DNA of 7,782 bases from contig DCTP01000107.1 of NCBI GenBank assembly GCA_002329625.1, positions 1 to 7,782 on the forward strand, written 5' to 3'. Every line of letters begins with the position of its first letter. Position 1 is the stretch's first letter. Under the pieces are notes generated by a model. The model saw only the letters and a list, made by a program, of their open reading frames with translations, made no database searches and was not told the origin of the DNA. Both the position numbers and the translations under genes were made by a program. This document shows positions 5,151 through 7,782 of this stretch, one piece after another. The DNA comes from Leptolinea sp. UBA1437 (GTDB lineage: Bacteria; Chloroflexota; Anaerolineae; Anaerolineales; Anaerolineaceae).

Positions 5151-7718
5151 ATGGTCTCAAATTTGCCGATAAAAAATCATTTCAATAAGATTTTAGCTTG
5201 TTGTTTTCTTTTACCATTTCTGATTTTTATTGCCATCCTCGCTTTTGAAAAAGTTTATCCTTTCGGAAACAATTCTCTTCTCTATAGTGATTTATCTGAC
5301 CAATTTATCGGGTTTTTATCCGAATTAGCCAGAATTTATAAAGGAGAAGGAAATCTTTTTTACACTTTCCACGCTGCCGGGGGGATAAACTTCTTCCCGA
5401 CATTTGTTCATTATTGCTCAAGTCCACTTTATCTCCTTCTAATTTTCTTTCCGGAAGAGCGAATGATCGATGCGGTCACAGTGATTATTTTATTGGAAAT
5501 TTCATTAAGCGGATTAACCTTTGGATACTACCTCGGAAAACGCTTCAACTGTTTAAATAAACCGATTATTGTTCCTTTTGCTGTTTGCTATGCTTTGTCG
5601 GGGTATTCGATCGCTTTTTATTTTCTTTTCTCATTTCAAAATGCAATCATTTTATTGCCGCTTGTATGCTGGCAAATCGAAAAAATCATTTCGAGAGATC
5701 AATGGTGCGGATGCGTTATCCTATACTTTCTTTTAATTGTGTCTAATTATTATTGCGGGTATATGGCAAGCCTTTTTTCTTGTTTTTATTTTTTAATAAG
5801 GATTATCAGTACCGATCTGTCGATTTCTCGGAAAGAAAAGATTCGGAAAACCGGACTCTTTCTCATTTCCATTATTCTGGCAACCGGTTTGAGCGCTTTT
5901 TTATGGCTGCCCTTATTCAGAGCATTAAAAGAAAATGCTGATTTAATCGGTCAACCGTTTCCAATTCACCACTTTAATTTTTCGGTTTTTGAATTATTTC
6001 CCAAGCTTTTTATCGGAATCGGCGACGGAGTCAAAGCGAACTTGCCCTACATTTATTGCGGAATTTTGCCATTGATATCAGGTTGCCTCTTCTTCTTTAG
6101 CAAACAGATTCCAAAGAAGACAAAAATTTTTTCGGGTGCACTATCTATCATTCTTATCCTTTCATTTACAGATCAAATTCTCAATATTATCTGGCACGGA
6201 TTTGATTATCCCAACTGGTTCCATTATCGTTTTTCTTTTGTCTTTTCTTTCTTATTGTTGACTTGTTCTTTTGAATTTTTGCTCAAAATGCATATAAATA
6301 ATTTAGAAATTATCCTATGCGGTGTCTTTTTAATTTTTGGCTTGCTTTCTTTTCATCAAATTTATCCCGACAGAATAAAGCTTTATCAAATTTTCATCAA
6401 TCTGTTTTTTATAGTTGTTTATTCATTATTTTTACTGATCGTAAACCGCGGAAAACGAAATAGGTATATTCCTTATTTCTTATGGATATTCTGTTCTATT
6501 GAATGCTTTTTGAACGGCATTCTCCTTTATAAGGAAAATTCGGTGGTTCTGGCGGATCGTAATTCTTATTTGGATTATCATCGCAAATATGCCGATCTGA
6601 TCGATCGTTATTCATCAAAAATTCCCGGAGATTTTTATCGAATTGAAAAAACGGATCGACGTTCCATGTCAAATGATTCAATCGAATTGGGATATAACGG
6701 CCTTTCGCTCTATACCTCAATATTAAACAAAAAATTTCAAGCGTTGACTCAATCTCTGGGTATTACTTCGATTAATTATTGGATTCGATATGAGGGATCC
6801 ACTATATTCACAGATTCGCTTTTTGGTATTAAGGTTCTCTTTTCCGATTATGCCTTGAACCGTGATTATGATGAAATCGAAAGTTTTGTCTGGTCGAATC
6901 CGTATGCATTTCCGATGTTCTTTTATTCAGATTCCGCATTAAATTCAGTCGGATCTTCCGCTTATGAAAACCCCGTTGTATTCCAAGAAGCAATATTAGA
7001 AGGAATAACGGGAGAAACCAGCCGATTTTATGAAAGTGTGCCGATACAAGATATATCTCTCGATAACTTGGTATATTCAGATTCGGAAAAAGATCAGGTA
7101 CGAGTTTTAAATCCCGCTCAACCTTCTTCGATCACCATTCGATTTAAAACTTCAAGGATTTCTCCATATTATTTATTTATTCCACAAGTGATTGGCGGAT
7201 ACGAATTATTAATCAACGGAACATCGGTTGATATAGATCCCTATATGAGTAACGGAATCCAATATATATTAAATCTTTATCCTTATATAAAAGAAAGAGA
7301 ATCCTCCGTGATCCAGATTAATTTTCATCGGCAAGATTGGCAAGAATTTCATCTTCCGTCTATCTATGAATTTGATATCGATCGTTTTTCGATCCTTGCA
7401 AAAAAGATTCAAGAGGATGCTCCACAGGTTATTCAAACCGGATTTAATTCATTTAAAATTCTTCTGAATCAAGAAGCAAGCAACCTTATTCTGGTTTCCT
7501 CGATTCCCTATGAATCGGGATGGCAAGTTTTTCTCGACGGAAAAAGAATAAAATATGACGATATACTTTCCGGTTTACTCTGTATTAAGAATATTCCCGA
7601 ATTTGCACAGGAGATTCAATTAAAATTTATTCCGCCCGGATTTCGAATCGGTTTAGTGATTTCTATCCTAAGTATTATTTCGGTTCTGATGTTTGGAATA
7701 AATCAATATAAAAAATGA
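5151..7718 (+). CDS. YfhO-family polytopic membrane protein (putative GT-C-like glycosyltransferase)
   Basis: This protein has 855 aa from the chosen ATG, about the usual YfhO length. A first helix (about 13-32) leads to the loop YPFGNNSLLYSDLSDQFIGF. Its Asp47 and Asp50 are candidates for the acidic residues expected in the first outer loop of GT-C enzymes. About a dozen helices follow to about 462, including LPYIYCGILPLISG (near 295) and YPNWFHYRFSF (near 352), both typical of the family. Residues about 463-830 are a soluble outer domain ending in SSIPYESGWQVFLDGKRI. A last helix is at about 833-850 before a short basic tail. In Bacillus subtilis YfhO acts with CsbB and GtcA in glycosylating lipoteichoic acid; the target here is unknown. 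A GTG at 5127 would add eight residues, but no ribosome binding site precedes it. ATG 5151 has only a weak AAAGAA. No partner gene is adjacent, and the gene is more AT-rich than the transporter operon. Confidence 0.87.
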   Translation: MVSNLPIKNHFNKILACCFLLPFLIFIAILAFEKVYPFGNNSLLYSDLSDQFIGFLSELARIYKGEGNLFYTFHAAGGINFFPTFVHYCSSPLYLLLIFFPEERMIDAVTVIILLEISLSGLTFGYYLGKRFNCLNKPIIVPFAVCYALSGYSIAFYFLFSFQNAIILLPLVCWQIEKIISRDQWCGCVILYFLLIVSNYYCGYMASLFSCFYFLIRIISTDLSISRKEKIRKTGLFLISIILATGLSAFLWLPLFRALKENADLIGQPFPIHHFNFSVFELFPKLFIGIGDGVKANLPYIYCGILPLISGCLFFFSKQIPKKTKIFSGALSIILILSFTDQILNIIWHGFDYPNWFHYRFSFVFSFLLLTCSFEFLLKMHINNLEIILCGVFLIFGLLSFHQIYPDRIKLYQIFINLFFIVVYSLFLLIVNRGKRNRYIPYFLWIFCSIECFLNGILLYKENSVVLADRNSYLDYHRKYADLIDRYSSKIPGDFYRIEKTDRRSMSNDSIELGYNGLSLYTSILNKKFQALTQSLGITSINYWIRYEGSTIFTDSLFGIKVLFSDYALNRDYDEIESFVWSNPYAFPMFFYSDSALNSVGSSAYENPVVFQEAILEGITGETSRFYESVPIQDISLDNLVYSDSEKDQVRVLNPAQPSSITIRFKTSRISPYYLFIPQVIGGYELLINGTSVDIDPYMSNGIQYILNLYPYIKERESSVIQINFHRQDWQEFHLPSIYEFDIDRFSILAKKIQEDAPQVIQTGFNSFKILLNQEASNLILVSSIPYESGWQVFLDGKRIKYDDILSGLLCIKNIPEFAQEIQLKFIPPGFRIGLVISILSIISVLMFGINQYKK

Positions 7719-7747
7719 AACAGAATAATTTGTTTCTGTTTCATTTT
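7712..7747. terminator. Bidirectional intrinsic terminator shared by the YfhO-family gene and the tRNA gene
   Basis: Perfect 14-bp arms AAAATGAAACAGAA (7712-7725) and TTCTGTTTCATTTT (7734-7747) enclose an 8-nt loop. On the plus strand the stem ends in TTTT. On the minus strand it ends in a run of six T, so it can stop transcription of both the plus-strand gene and the convergent tRNA. The TGA stop codon of the YfhO-family gene (7716-7718) lies inside the left arm. Confidence 0.8.
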
Positions 7748-7759
7748 ATAAGAAAGAAG

Positions 7760-7782
7760 AGCGGGAGACGAGATTCGAACTC
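7760..7782 (-). tRNA. 3' end of a tRNA gene, probably tRNA-Gly (partial)
   Basis: Read on the minus strand, this is GAG, then the T loop TTCGAAT, then the T-stem arm CTCGT, the acceptor strand CTCCCGC, and a T as discriminator base. The 5' three quarters, including the anticodon, lie beyond the window. The implied 5' acceptor GCGGGAG together with U73 is characteristic of bacterial tRNA-Gly, but the anticodon is not visible, so other isotypes with U73 remain possible. The next bases are CTT, so the CCA tail is not encoded and must be added by tRNA nucleotidyltransferase. The gene converges on the YfhO-family gene. Confidence 0.8.

Noticed and set aside
6496..6720. 74-codon open frame on the minus strand inside the YfhO-family gene
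   Set aside because: It overlaps a conserved coding region and lacks any start signal or family resemblance.
1..7782. CRISPR array, transposon ends, prophage or defence genes
   Set aside because: No regularly spaced repeats, transposase, integrase, nuclease or phage-like protein was seen; every long open frame belongs to a common transporter, regulator, cupin or membrane-protein family.

Overview
This window looks like ordinary bacterial chromosome of moderate-to-low GC. By eye the transporter genes are near 45-50% GC and the large membrane-protein gene is near 35-37%. The solute-binding protein has a Sec signal peptide without a lipobox. Its mature N-terminus is rich in APML/AAGELPPV/RLPEEPLV-type sequence, and its permease begins with a QAPPGDF-type N-terminus. 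From memory, that combination is common in Chloroflexota (Anaerolineae-like) and some other non-proteobacterial anaerobes. This placement is an inference, not a proof.

Left half (1-3899, all minus strand, so read right to left). An apparent uptake operon runs in the order LacI-family regulator (3899-2865), small cupin protein (2827-2372), large family-5 ABC solute-binding protein (2287-359), and the start of a DppB/OppB-type permease that leaves the window at base 1. Gaps are 37, 84 and about 150 bp. The last two junctions and the regulator leader each hold a clear inverted repeat: 314-346, 2313-2331 and 3906-3931. A sugar-type regulator and a cupin next to a Dpp/Opp-type transporter suggest carbohydrate (oligosaccharide or glycoside) uptake rather than peptide uptake.

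Middle (3900-5126). A 182-bp AT-rich spacer holds a plausible promoter for the regulator operon and a 19-bp AT palindrome. It is followed by a minus-strand AEC-family (auxin efflux carrier-like) permease. A 97-120 bp divergent spacer separates this from the next gene.

Right half (5127-7782). A single plus-strand gene encodes a YfhO-family polytopic membrane protein of about 855 aa, a putative GT-C-like glycosyltransferase of the cell envelope. Its stop codon lies inside a perfect 14-bp-arm hairpin that can terminate transcription in both directions. Beyond it, the 3' end of a minus-strand tRNA gene (probably tRNA-Gly, no encoded CCA) enters the window.

I found no CRISPR array, transposase, phage gene, toxin-antitoxin pair or defence gene. 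The most worthwhile leads are regulatory: the inverted repeats of the operon, the divergent hinge of the LacI-family protein, and the unidentified substrate of the transporter with its cupin partner. I see no convincing evidence of a wholly new system here.
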